Assembly: GCA_025345505.1 (NCBI GenBank)
Contig: JANVCC010000018.1
Span: 4,276,490 to 4,340,489 of the forward strand
DNA length: 64,000 bases
Source: Todiramphus chloris collaris
Lineage: Eukaryota; Chordata; Aves; Coraciiformes; Alcedinidae
Direction of reading: 5' to 3'
Position 1 is the first letter of the stretch, and each line of letters begins with the position of its first letter. The notes under the pieces were generated by a model, which had not been told where the DNA came from, did no database searches, and was given only the letters and a program-made list of their open reading frames with translations. Of this stretch, positions 13,224 through 25,800 are shown one piece after another. The position numbers and the translations under genes were made by a program.

Positions 13224-16200
13224 TAAGCGCTTGGCTGAATTTGGGCAATCACAAACCTGATTCTCATTCACATCAAGGTCGTGATACATTATCTGCCGGT
13301 GTAAATGAGAACTAACCCCACTTTATTTCTATATAATCTGACGTGGGCATCATAGGTGCAATCCTGCAAAATGCTGAATTCCCCAAACTCCTGTTAAGCT
13401 TCCAGCTGAAGACGTTTAGAACAAAATAGGAGACTGATCTTTCAGGATCTGTCCTAGTGCAGAGAGAAGATACCTAATATAGTGCCGTTTTGTTTGCCCT
13501 TAAATTCTTTTGCCATCAGATAATTAATGCACCTGGTGAATCTCATCATACCTGAAATTGGTTTTCAGCTATGGACTCATCATAGACCCCCGGGGGCCAA
13601 AGAAAGATACAAAAAAAAACCCTAGTATATCAACAGCATGGTCTTTGTTTCTTATTTGTGCACAGAAAGTATATTTTATTTAAACATAGTCCAGCAGATT
13701 TTCACTCAGCATGTTTATCTCATAGCAGTGCACCTTCCTAACTTACTAAGAATCTGTTTGCAATGATCTCTGGCATATTTTTAGGAGAATTGTGTTTTGT
13801 CATGGTCTAGCAGTTTTATGAGTAGCACTTATTTTTAGATACAGTCAAGTCTGGTTAATCCATCATGATTTATATGGCTGTCTCCCTGGCTAGCTGGTAA
13901 CCAGTCTCACATCATATGGGTATCACTAATGAGCCAGTTCTGGGTTCTTTTCTTAATCTAACTAGAACGACTCTGTCTAAATTGATTGGATTAACCAGGT
14001 GTAGCTGTATTTAAATTACATTTAGAGATTAAAAATTATTTGATGAATAACCACATTAAAAAAGATCCCTGTAATGGAAGCACCTCAAATAATTATTTTG
14101 CCTTTGATCTGCACATACAAATGAGACCTTTAAGGAGTTTTGTTAAAATACCACAAAGACAGAAGAAGTAGAAAGACGTAGGCAGAATTCATGTAGCTAA
14201 GTGTTTCTCGTGCTAATACACGCTGCGGTGTCACCTCCTCTTACACTGAGAGGCGGGAACTGAAGTGCTTTTATAAGAACTGTCCGGGTTGTAGAGTTTC
14301 ATCTTGAATAACAGATAAGAAAAAGCAAGTGGCTGTGGATAAATTTCATTATGTAGATGCTTGCACTGCTACCTGCTCACAGCTGAGGCGTCTTTCTGTC
14401 ACAGCAAAAGGATTTTTTGTTCTGTCTCTTCTCCCATGCTGAATCAGTTCCCTCTTCTAGTGTTCCCTGGCAGCTGGTGCTCCATGTGGCTTACTGGGAG
14501 ATGCTGGGCAAACTTCGTTAATGGAGTAAAAAACAGGGAATAAATTACATATCATTTAGCCATTCTCATTGTGAGGCTGCTGCCGTGTATGTATTGAGGC
14601 ATCCAAGAAAGAGGAAATCTCCCAGCAGAGGCCACAATCGCTGTGAAAGAGCAGAGCGGTTTCAAAGTGGTGTGAAAAAATAGCGTGGAGCACCCTGTGT
14701 AACACAGAAAGGGAACCTGCTTCCGTTGGGACTAATCATTTTGCTGATCAGTGGATCAAAAGTGAGGCTGTGTTCATCTGACTTAATAAGATTTCCAAGT
14801 TCTGCTGGAGTTTTTTAGTTTAGATTTGAAAGGCCTCCACCTGTCTGCAGTTCTTGTTGAACAGCTGAACCTAGGAAGCTCAGTAACGTAGTTCTTACAG
14901 CTTAGAAGGAGTTAACGTGTCTTTCTTAAGCCCTTTTTTTTTTTTTTAATAAGAAAAGCCAAATTTGAGCTTGAATGTCCATTTGAGTTTGAATATTTTG
15001 GCTAAATACTTAGTGCAGCTCTACTCTGGGGACATTTTGATTCTGCAAGTTCTGATATTGCACTCTGATACTTTCGAGGCTATGACACCTCCAGAATGAC
15101 TAATTATTAAATGTGAATTTTCAGGGAAAGTGTAGCTCCAGTGAGCTGTGGGGGTTTCACTGAAGTTCTCCTTCCTTCTGAGAGTTCCTGCACTCGTGTA
15201 GATTTATTACTCTTTGGTAGCAATTGTTCAAGAAGTGTATCTGGTGTTTATGTTGCATAAAGAAAATTAGGTGATTGGGGGCAATAAGGAATTCAAATCA
15301 ATGAGCAGCTCTGATAGCAAATGTGTTTTTCTTAACAAATTATGTATCGGCAAATAGTGCCCCTCTCTGCCAGGATCTGCATTTCACTTCGACATCTCCA
15401 GCACGTTATCCTAGTTTCCCTCTCTCTCTGGCAGCTCAACCAGAGCTGTCACATCACAAACAACTTTTTTTCTTAATATACACATCTGGCGTTGGCAGTT
15501 GGACCAACTTCATAAGAGCACATGATCATCATTCATTACAAGATTAAAAAGTACCCCATGGCATCATTGATGTTTTTTAACTTTGATCTTTTGCAGTTGT
15601 GATTCATCTCAGTTATAAAACTTCCCTTTAAAGGAACACAACCGATGACTTATTAGAACCTTCACTCCGAGTAGCGTAAACATAAAATTATGCACATCTT
15701 TACAAAATGTCATTTACTTTGTTGCCAGCTTATCATTTTAAGACATGACATCATGCTTTAGATCGTGAATTTGTAAGGCTTGTTTATAGGCAAGGCACTC
15801 TGACCTTCTGTTGGCAAGCTGACTCCAGCGAGCGAATGCTGCCTGCTTTCCAGCAGCAGTAGGAGCAGCGGCAATGCCATGACGGATATCAAAATCATTC
15901 AGAGCCTGACTTCAAGAGTGCTGAACAGTCATGGCATGCAGTGACTCCAGTTGGTGTTTTGGATGCTTAGCACTTCAGAAAGTCATGTTCTTAAACCTAA
16001 GTGCCGTTTAGTTGCATTAAACATATGCTTGTAGAAGCTTGCTGCCTTGCCTCTCTGTTATTATTTTAAAATATTTTAATAGAGACAGTGATGTCAGGTT
16101 GCTCTATTAGGGAAACCCAGCCATTTCTGTACTAGAAAAGGTCTTCTGATGATTTTTCCTTGGAAAAGATTTATTTATTTTTAATTATCTATTTCACTCT

Positions 16201-17188
16201 GTCAAGATTACCATCCAGGGACATCTACTGCATTGCAGTCTTTCTGCTGGACTGAGATAGTGCATTGCACTCTGAGTGATGGAGCCTGGAGGCAGGGTTG
16301 TATAAGATCCTTGGGAATCATTGGGAAATCCTGCAGATATTTTTCTCTCCTCATATCCAGGAGAAAAACTCTGCCATATGCACGTCTTAGCCAGCAGAGC
16401 TGCTTTCCAGCTGGGAGGACTGAAAGAAGTTTTCCGGAGAAATAAGTTGTCATGAGGTCATAACTGACCGACAGATAGCAAGAGAGCCCTGCAAAGGGAT
16501 TAAACGGAGGAAAAAACAAAACAAGAAAAAACCCCAAAGCTTTAGCTAAGCCCCACTTTAATGACTTTGCCTTAATTCACTAAAAATACAGAAATAATGA
16601 TTTGCCCTTCCATGATGGTACCTTTTGAAAAGGAGACTCGTCCTCGTTTCTGGCTGGTTTTGGTAGAAACCCAGTCAGGAGGGAAATCATGATGAAGAAG
16701 GGAGGAGAAGTCTAACGTATTTTTCTACTTTGCCTGCCTTCCAAAGACTTGACTTTGCTTCTAATTAGTCTCCAAAGTCACCGACCACAATTTTCTTTAT
16801 CAGCGTGAATGGAAAAGTAGTTCTGAGCTTTAACAGAAGCATTTCACTAGGAGAAGACTGCTCTGTTTCATTCAGGCCCCGAGTATCTCTCTACACCCGC
16901 AGCTTGCAAGGTGCACACGTGATGAAAGGTATGAGCAAACATCTCCTTTGTGCCTCTGCAGGCTGCAGAAGCCAGCGACAGAGGTTCTGCTCAGCCTTTG
17001 CATTAACTGTTTGGCCGACCCGGCTTATAAAACGCAAGATAAGTAACTGAGATTTTTGAGATTCCTCGTCTTAAAACCATAACAGCTTTTAGGAAGTTCT
17101 CCCTCTTTTCTTTCAAAGACGGAGGGTGGAGGGATAAGTTTGGGACTGGTGGAATGTGCTTTGGAGTAGAACAGCTTTAAATCTTTCT

Positions 17189-17264
17189 GTAATTTTTTTT
17201 GTATTTTTATTTTTATTTTTTTTACTTTTTAACTTCTTTTTTTTTTTTTTTTTGTATTTTGACT
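17189..17264. repeat. T-rich low-complexity tract
   Basis: Long T runs interrupted by A, C and G; its reverse complement gives the Lys/Asn-rich frames on the minus strand. Confidence 0.9.
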
Positions 17265-17649
17265 GCCTGTCAGGAGCTGGGCTGGTGGCCAAGCAGGAAA
17301 TGACACATCGAGAGGCATTTGTGTTGTGCAACATTTTGTGGAACTGATGCAAGGATACATTGTCTGTTTACGCATTCCTCTGCTAACAGCCTGCATGGCA
17401 GTAATTTTATTCAGGGACACATGGCATGCTGCAGCGAGGAGCTAGATCCTTAACATCTCTTTATGCAGAATTATCACAGCAGCTAAAGCACGCTGTGTGT
17501 CCCCCGTTTAGAATATTCTCTGGCTTGCCTTCAAAAACCACTCTACCAGCCCCCCTTCCTTCCCAAGAATATATTGATTTGACTGTGGTTAGTTTTTTTG
17601 CACTGTGGTAAATTGGGGCAGTGCAGAGAGAAAGAGAGAGAGTTTGCAG

Positions 17650-18000
17650 AGCGAGAGGAAATTTTACAGGCGGGCTTTACTTTACGCATCTACCTCAGAC
17701 TGTAAATGCGGCATCGCGGTTTTTTCAAGTGATGGGTTGCAGACGCTGAGCACGGAAGTTTTCAGCTGCACGCGTTTTGGCGCGCCGAGGAGGTTTTTAA
17801 TTAAAGCCAATGCTAAATGCCCTGAGATATGATGAACGAGTCCGGGGTTTTCATCCAAACCGAAGTTAGAAAATCTTGTGACTTGCGCTGGGGTCTTTCA
17901 GAGTGACAGATCTCTTTTGGAGATCGGCTGGGCGATTCCGGATTTCTCCCATCATAAGTGGGAGCAGAGGAAGGCAGAGTGGGCGGTCTGGCGGTTTGCA
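17650..18000. promoter_or_regulatory. CpG-dense intronic island, candidate regulatory element
   Basis: By eye about 18-20 CpG lie in 350 bp, including gcggcatcgcgg, cacgcg and ggcgcgccg, within the start of the giant intron. It sits beside a TTAATTAA sequence and overlaps open frames on both strands (17813-18274 minus, 17903-18268 plus) with no family resemblance. The simplest reading is a regulatory element. Confidence 0.3.
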
Positions 18001-18871
18001 AGTTGCTCCAAATGACTTTGTAAAGCTTAACGTTTGTGTTATAATGCCCCTTTGTAAGAAAGGAAGCAAACTGCGATTCTGCAGCCAAAGAAATGTTCAG
18101 CATGGCTCTGCTGTGGTGTTTAGGTTCTTTGCTGTGACTGCCGTTAGCATATTTGAGCTTGACCACAGACCTTCTGTTTTCAGGTCCCCAGGAAGGAGTT
18201 GTAGCGTTTCTGATTCCAGTGGTACAACACCAGGTCCCTTTTGCAGTGTAGAACGCAAGACATCGTAGTTTCACTCACTGTCATTTGCTGCTGGTTTGTT
18301 TTTTCCAAATGTGTAATTTCACAAAACCATACTAGTTGGGGACTGGAGCTCCTAAGAGTTCCCAGAGGCTGTAAGAAACGGGTGGGATGATTCAAGTGTT
18401 CCTCCTCAAAGGTGACAGACATTGTATATGCCAGTGGTTTAGGTTTACGTTTACATTTGAGACAGGTTTGTAACCCATAGAGCAGGGCTTCTTCCAGTTA
18501 TCCTGACCACAATGCATGCTTCTGAAACAAGGTGACCAGGAGGCTGTCAGTGGTGGTAGCTATATCCCAAGAACCAGTCAGTTCTGGGTTTTTTCCACTG
18601 CAGCTAGAGAGGAGCTGGTATAAAAAACCTCGTCTTCTGAGGTGTAGACTGTGAGAGTAAAAATAAGTCCTTTTCTCATGATTGTAACTTATATCTGCTG
18701 GTGTAGCGTGTAAGGTAAGATGAAAGTGAAACCGATGTAGTTTACTCACGGCTTGAATTCATATGCTGCAGTTCTGAAATCTCAGTGACCTATATGACAC
18801 CGGCTGGCTGTCTCCATAGGAGGACATTGGTGCCCAGGGAGGTGACAAAATGACAATGTATGCAACCCTTA

Positions 18872-18945
18872 CAGAATCACAGAACTGTCACAGTTGGAAA
18901 AGACCTCTAAGATCACTACCTCCAACCATCAGTTAATGTTACAGT
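18872..18945 (-). mobile_element. CR1 LINE 3'-end fragment
   Basis: The reverse complement of the conserved CR1 3' end is recognisable: gaatcacagaa, then cagttggaaaagacctctaagatcac and a tccaacc core. The octamer-type terminus lies at the left, so the element is inserted on the minus strand. Only about 75 bp is recognisable, a typical heavily 5'-truncated bird CR1. Confidence 0.75.
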
Positions 18946-21900
18946 GAGAGGGAAAAGGCCTCGAGAAGAGGCAAATGGGCAAATATGAGCATAAAACCAT
19001 ACCCTAAGATGTCTTCACCGATAGTAATGCAGCTTCAGTTTGTATTTGTCAACAAAACAGATTGTTTCCATCCCATTGTAGTGGGAATACTCCTTCCAGT
19101 CTATTCCTAGTATATTTGGCACAGGAGCGTCACGGTGGTTTTTTGATACTGCAGCAATTGCTCTTTGTATTCAAAATATCTGTCCAAGCCACCATTAAAA
19201 TCGTGGCCCCTCTGCATAGTTGTGGTGCATAGTTATGTTTGATAAGAGAGTTTTGCCCTGAGTAGTTTACAATCCCCATTAAAAGTAGAGATGGGGAAAG
19301 GGGTTATAACCAAGGAAATGAACTCAGCGGTGGAAGTGAATTCGTTCGGTATCTCTGTATGGCACAAAGGAAAGGAAAAGTGAAAGCCATTTTTATAAGT
19401 CTGAGACTTTATTCCATGTAGGTACTGTAGAGGAAGATGGTATGAAAAAAGGCATTAGAGTAGCTTGTCCCAGACAATTTACTTTCCTCCCAAGAGAACT
19501 TCTGTACATCTTCCCTTTTGAATAGCTTGTTGCTACTAATATCACTACTAGTTTTTAATCTCACACTTCAGTGTAGCAGCTCTTCCACCTCTTCCTCCAC
19601 TTTACAAAGTGGGTTGGGACATAGGGAACAGGACAGATATGTTTGGGACACACTGCATCAGAGTAGCTTAAGTAGAGGATTTATGTCGTTCATCCTTGCT
19701 GGCAGTCCCAGATTTCTTTAGGAGGTTTTTATAAAATTTATTTTTATACTCCATATAAACTTCATTTTCCGCTGAAACATGGTCATCCCAGACGTGAAAC
19801 ACAGATGCTGATTTAACCAGACAAGGAATGCAGAAGAGGAAATGAGGAAGAATATCATACTTAATTGAAACTTCAGGGGAAAAAACTTAGTAATGATCTC
19901 ATGCTGCAGTATGTTTGGGATGCCGGAAGCCTTAGTTTTATGAAGAACTGGGTTCCTTAATGTGTGTGTCTGCTCAGATCCCCTGTTACATATCTCATTT
20001 ACAGTAGACCAGCTTACTCAGCACCGTAGTGGCACACTGTCAGCTGAGGGTGGCTTTCAGGTCTCCAAAAATTAGACATGTAGGGTAGGTATCCTCTGAA
20101 GTGAAAGAAGAGACACAGGCACTTGCAGACAGTGACTTGTCCCTATCTTAATGCCTATTTTATAGTGCAATGAACTGTTCTTCAGAGCTGTCTGTCCCTT
20201 TCCATTGATTATACAAGGAAGCTAAGATGACTATCCTAGACTAGGCACGCTGTTTCTGAGACAGCTGGAATCAGATGGGGTTATGAGATGTGATAGTCTC
20301 AAGGGGTACCAAGTGGCTGCTGTGAAATTCAGACAGCCTGAGTTAGCTTTCAGGCAGGTAGCTCTGGCAGCGATAGCAGTACGATCACAGATAACGTGGA
20401 GTTCGGCATGGGTTAACCATCTGTTTGCCCAGCTTCTTGGGTGAATGCTTTGTCTTTGGTTGAATTATGAACAGTCCTTGCCACATTTCTGACAATGTAA
20501 GGAGTTGTTTAAAGCTGACTTTGAAGCGTCTGTACAGTTGCCATAATGAGTGCAATATACACATACCTTAAAAAATGATGCTATCTACTAAGGCTTTATC
20601 ACCTCTTGCAGGGTTTCGGTAGTCAAATACTGCTCAGGTCCTACTCAGCTTGGCTTGTGTGAACTGCTGAGGTTAAAACTCAGATTATTTAGCTGTAGGC
20701 GTAGTATTCAATAAGATTCCCACGCTAACTAACATATTGCAGCTGCATAGAAAAAAAAAATGTATATAAAGGTCATAATACATTTTATAGGTGTTCCCTA
20801 GAAGTGAAGAATATTGGGGAACACATTTAAAGGTTTTCCTAACACTGGGAAATAGTCCACGTTTCCAATATTCCTGCTTCACATCAGAATATATTCATTG
20901 TTCTTTCCTTATCCAAACTTATCATGCTGCCCATTCTCCTTTAGTTCTGAGATGTAATCTTCCCAACAAGCGTGGGAAGGCAAACCCTTTTACCTGATTA
21001 TTGCTGGCGTAAATGTTTGTTGATTCCATCGCTCTTCAAACTCTCGTACCTGCATTTTGTGAACTTTGCTCCCACTTCATAAAACCCTGCTGCTTTAGTA
21101 GCCCTGCTAATTTAAACTCAGGATGACAAACAGGTATTAATCAGGGTGCTTACAAGTGTAGAATCTGCTTCCTGCCTCTCTGTAATCCATGTGAGTAATG
21201 CCAATTAGTTGTCTGCTTCCTGAAATCTTCATACACTTTCTCATTCTTGCCTTCTCGCAGTAGTAGACGCGGTCTTAAATGGCACGTGCTGTCAGAGGCA
21301 CTTGATGGTGTTTTGGTTCGTTGCTCTTAGAGCTCAACAGGAAAATCATCCTCTCCACAAGCACCACAGAAGTGGCCTGTGGAAGGAATGGATGAGTCCA
21401 GCTCTTGCATTTGTACTTTAATTGGGTAGAAATGGGGATCTAGCTCATTATATTCCAGAGTATCACTTCACATGTCATGGGACAATTACATACAACAGTT
21501 TCCCATTGCTGTAGCGTCTTCTTGGAAAGGACTGGCCAATTGCAGGCACTGATGTGTTCATACATATGTGTTCATTTATATATGGTAAATCCTAGATGAG
21601 ATTTGCAAAAGAAGCCCAATTTTAACTGGTTGTATTAAAAGGGATCAGAAATCCAAAGATCACCCCTCAAAAAGGGCTTCTGCTTAAAATTATTTGTTGC
21701 ATTTCAAAAATTCAGACCTGTGTGTCTCAATAGTATAGAAGCTGAAAAAGAAAAGAGAACTGGAAATGCAGTACACAGTTACTGTGTGGTACAAACCACT
21801 GGTCAGGAGTACGGAGGGTACCATACGTGGGATACTTCTTTCTGTGGATGTGTACATATGTAATCAAGGACCCAGTTTCAGATTCTTAGTCAACAGTAGA

Positions 21901-22042
21901 TTTCAATTAATTTGATTTTATCTAGTGAATTTATCAAGCACTGTGGGCATATGAAGTGCAATGGAGTTGGTTCCAGGTTTCTAGGATACCAATTAAATTA
22001 AGAATAATTGATTCTTTCATTCCTTGAGTCTCTTATTTACTG

Positions 22043-22218
22043 TAAGAGTTGAGGAACGTTGGAATAGACTCCCCAGACAGACTGTGGAGTCTCCTTCTTT
22101 GGAGACTTTCAAGACCTGTCTGGATTCATTTCTGTGTGATCTGCTCTAGTTTTCTCCTGCTCTGGCAGCAGGATTGGACTGCATGATCTTTGGAGGTCCA
22201 TCCTGGTTTGAAATGTCT
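22043..22218 (+). mobile_element. CR1 LINE 3' fragment, sense orientation
   Basis: This stretch matches the last ~170 bp of CR1 in the forward direction. It has the tggaatagactccccagac...gtggagtctcctt segment, ctttggagactttcaagacctg, and a gcaggattggactgcatgatctttggaggtcc core. The terminal octamer repeats are lost or diverged. This is a 5'-truncated, moderately old copy in the sense direction of RUNX2. Confidence 0.8.
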
Positions 22219-25097
22219 TTCTCCATGCTAATGTGCTTGTTACTGTTCCTCTTCCAAAGGCTGTGGCCACTACTACTCAGCAGTAGTCTGGCTTCTATAC
22301 GTGATCCTCATCAACTTCACAGCAAAGTCAGACAGTTTAATTAGCCGTTATCTTTTGCTTTGGAAGAGTGAGCCCAGGGTATGCCTGTTAGTGCTGTGAA
22401 GAGCTCTCACGCAGCAGTATTCATTGCCTGCAGTATGGCACACAGTCTTAAGCATCCTGGAGAATAAGGAGAGCAGAATTTCAGCACATGAAGGATACTC
22501 AGACTCGGTATTTAGGTAGGGTTTGTGCTTTGCATGCATACGGGCTTGACGATCTGTGATTAGTTTCACTCTTCTTGATCTTTGCTATTTCTGAAAGATG
22601 GCAGCAAAAGAGAAACCTGATAGTAGCTGGCTGGTGGAGATAGTCTTTATTATAGTCAGGTAGGAGAGAGTAGCAGGGACTTGGTGCTTGCAAAATCCAG
22701 ATAACAGTGACTGTTCTTTATGGACCCACCCCAAGGATGAAGGAAGCTCTCAGGGAAGAGTGTTTACTTCTGTGTGGGATGCAGAGTAAACGCCTCACTA
22801 ACTATACATGCTATGCAACATTAAGAATTAAAATGAGATCTGTTTTTCTCTGGTGTAAAGGGAAGAAACAGTAGATTTAAGGTATGCAACAGGGAGATAC
22901 TTACACATCATGTAAATAATAACTTGTTGACATAAAAGAAATAGATCGTTTTAAATTAAAGGGCAGGTATCTCTAGCTTTAAGTTTCATGCATGTGCTAC
23001 AGACAGAAATTACAGTAGGAAGAGTCCATGTCTGAGTGCACAGAATTGGGACATGCCAAGATTACAGTTATCAGGGCAGCTTTAATTCATGGCTGTCATG
23101 CGTGTGTATGTGACAAAACAGTCTTTCAGTTGTCAGAGCATGTGCTGGTTTATCCTTAGGACAGCAATGTTGTGTGGGATGTAGCACACCCACTTAATCT
23201 TATTCTTACTTTTTAGAGATTTAACAATATATAGTGCTTTATGTGTTCAAAATGCCACTCAGCTTGACTTAGTGGGGAGTTGTCAGTGCTTCTGAAGAAT
23301 GAATCTGAACGTCTCATACCAGGCACTGGGAGAAGTATGAATGCACAGTGGCTATGATCCATGAACACTTTGTTTTAAGCAACTTAACTATTGTCACAAC
23401 AAATAAAAACCCCAAACTTGTATCAGGAACATAAAATCTGTGGGGCAGCAATCAGCTACCTTTGCCAAGCTGTAATCAAAGCTTTTAGCTGCTAAAATCT
23501 AAGGAACTTTCATGCTATGAAATGTTATTTTTCAAAGTTTTATGATTCTACCAAATCTGAATGGATCAACATGGAGATTATGAAAAAAAAAGAGCCAATC
23601 TACTTGAGCCAAGCTTCAAACCTCCACTCCAAACTACGGTGACAAAAAAGCTCCTTCAAGAAAAGATTGCCAAAAATGTTTTCGAAGCACTACATTTTCT
23701 CTCAGCTAACTCATTTCTAGGAATGTCTGAGCCATTTTGGTTGAGACTGAAGAAATGTGTTCCTTACTCATGAAAGAAAACAGTCAAGTTGCAAGCCACT
23801 GAAAATCAGGTCTTATAATGGGAAATGCTGGGCAGCTTTAATGACAGGCAGTCCTACCGGCATCACCTCTAACATATTTGTATCCTCGGTGGTATTAATT
23901 TGCACTGAGAAATAATCCATTAGCTTCAGTGGAAATCCTGCGTCGAAAGTTAACTCGGCGGTTGGCAGGGTCTCCTCGTGGGCTGCAGCAGCTTCGACAT
24001 TGACTTCCACAGGTCAAGTCTTTGCCTGGTGACCAGCAGGTGATGAATGAGATGCCATCCCCAGCAGCCCAGGAGGCCGTGATGTGGCTCCCACGTGTGT
24101 GCCGGGCACATGTTGGAGAAGGCAACAACCTCTGTAAAAGAAGAAGCGAGGGCCACCGCAGACTGCAGGGCCTCTGGAGGTGTTGCAGGTTAGAAGGCAG
24201 CGTGCCTCCAGGCACCAGCGTTTGGCAGGACTCTCCTTCCCCACCCTTAGCCTCTTCAGAGGGTAATTTGGTGTGCGTACGCTTCAACTGAATTGGCACG
24301 GTCTGCACAGGCGTTGCAGGCTGTAACACACACAGGGTGTGAGCTTAGGAAGGTTTGGGCCATAGACCAGGACTTCTCCAGTGTGCGCAGGGTGCGGAGC
24401 CGAGCATTCCTGCACCTCCACCCCCCCTTCGCTCTGCTGCGAGGGGTGACCTGGGCAATGGTGCTTCTGGAAAGGAGCATTTTCCGGTGAAAACTCTGTT
24501 TGAGAAGATCAACCCCAGGAAATAAGCATTAGAAAAGAACCCCAAACTGTGCTCTGAATAGCTCCCAGCATGGCTACGCTGCCTTCTGAATCCCCTTTAT
24601 CTGGGGGAACAGGCAGCCACAACTTATGTCCCAGCACCATCCAGACCTCAGGCTGGGCAAAATCCTGACTTGGTCTGGTTGCTGAGATTCAGCTGAAGTT
24701 AGTGAAAGTGGAGGAAGGCACTTTGGGCTCCTGACAGCCTGCAGGGGAGGGTGTGGAGCTGTGTGAAATGTGCGGCAAATGGCCAGGCCTCCTGCAAAAA
24801 TAAGCTGGGTGATAGGTGCATCCACAGGCACGGTCTGTGGTGTTTTGGATGCTCTGATGCCAGCCAGTGAAAAAACACTTGTTAGTACTGTCTCCTCTTT
24901 TACGTGACTCAGAGCTGCTGAAGATGTTGGGCTCATTTAAAACCAGCGACGAGAGTTTCTTTTAACAGGTTTATAAATTGGAGGAGGTGATCAGAAGTGA
25001 GTAGTGTTGCAGGTTATGCTTGAGATCTGCTCCTGCACGGAAATCTTTCCCTCCTTCTGTGCAAAACATGCGTTCTCTGTATTCAAAGCTGCATCAA

Positions 25098-25800
25098 GAA
25101 TCATAGAATCATGGAATGGTAGGAGTTAGAAGGGATGTCTGGAGATCAAGTCCAACTCCCCTGCCAGAGCAGGAACACCCAGGGCAGGCCACACAGGAAC
25201 AGATCCAGGCAGATCTTGAAAGTCTCCAAAGAAAGAGACTCCACAACCTCTCTGGGCAGCCTGGGCCAGACTCTGTCACTCTCACAGTAAAGAATAAGTT
25301 TTTCCTCATGTTGAGGTGGAACTTCCTGTGCTTCACCTTGCTACCATTACCTCTTGTCCTATCATAGGGCACCACTGAAAAGAGAATGGCCCCTTCTCCT
25401 TGACACCCACCCTTCAGAGATTTGGAAACATTCCTAAGATCCCCTCTCAGTCTTCTCCTTTCCAGGCTAAATAGCCCCAGGACTCCCAGCCTTTCCTCAT
25501 AAGAGAGATGTTCCAGTCCCTTCAGCGTCTTCATCTCTCTCCATTGGACTCTCTCTAGTATTTTCCTGTCCCTTTTGAACTGGGGAGACCAGAACTGGAC
25601 ACAATACTCCAGATGTGGTCTCACTAGTGCAGAGTAGAGGGGGAGGAGAACCTCCCTTGGCCCACTGGCCACTCTTTATGCAACCCAGGGTACCACTGGC
25701 CTTCCTGGCCACAAGGCCACATTGCTGTCCCGTGGAGAACCTACTGTCCATCAGGACACCAAATGAAATGGAGCTGCAGGGCACGTGCTCCTCATCGAGC
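25098..25800 (-). mobile_element. CR1 LINE copy, 3' ~0.7 kb with part of the reverse transcriptase
   Basis: The left edge carries two and a half copies of the CR1 terminal octamer (gaatcata/gaatcatg/gaatgg), so the 3' end lies at 25098 on the minus strand. The minus-strand translation reads the C-terminal end of the CR1 ORF2 reverse transcriptase: PLYSALVRPHLEYCVQFWSP, SYEERLGVLGLFSLERRRLR and YDRTRGNGSKV. The more upstream part (STGQQCGLVARKASGTLGCIK) is in another frame, so at least one frameshift falls near 25660-25675, and the frame changes again after about 25330. Similarity fades beyond about 25760. This is the best preserved element in the window but clearly dead and 5'-truncated. Confidence 0.93.

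Noticed and set aside
23895-24500. Cluster of open frames on both strands in GC-richer sequence
   Set aside because: No frame shows family motifs, no splice-bounded coding pattern is visible, and overlapping frames on both strands point to composition. A decayed repeat is possible but I could not support it.
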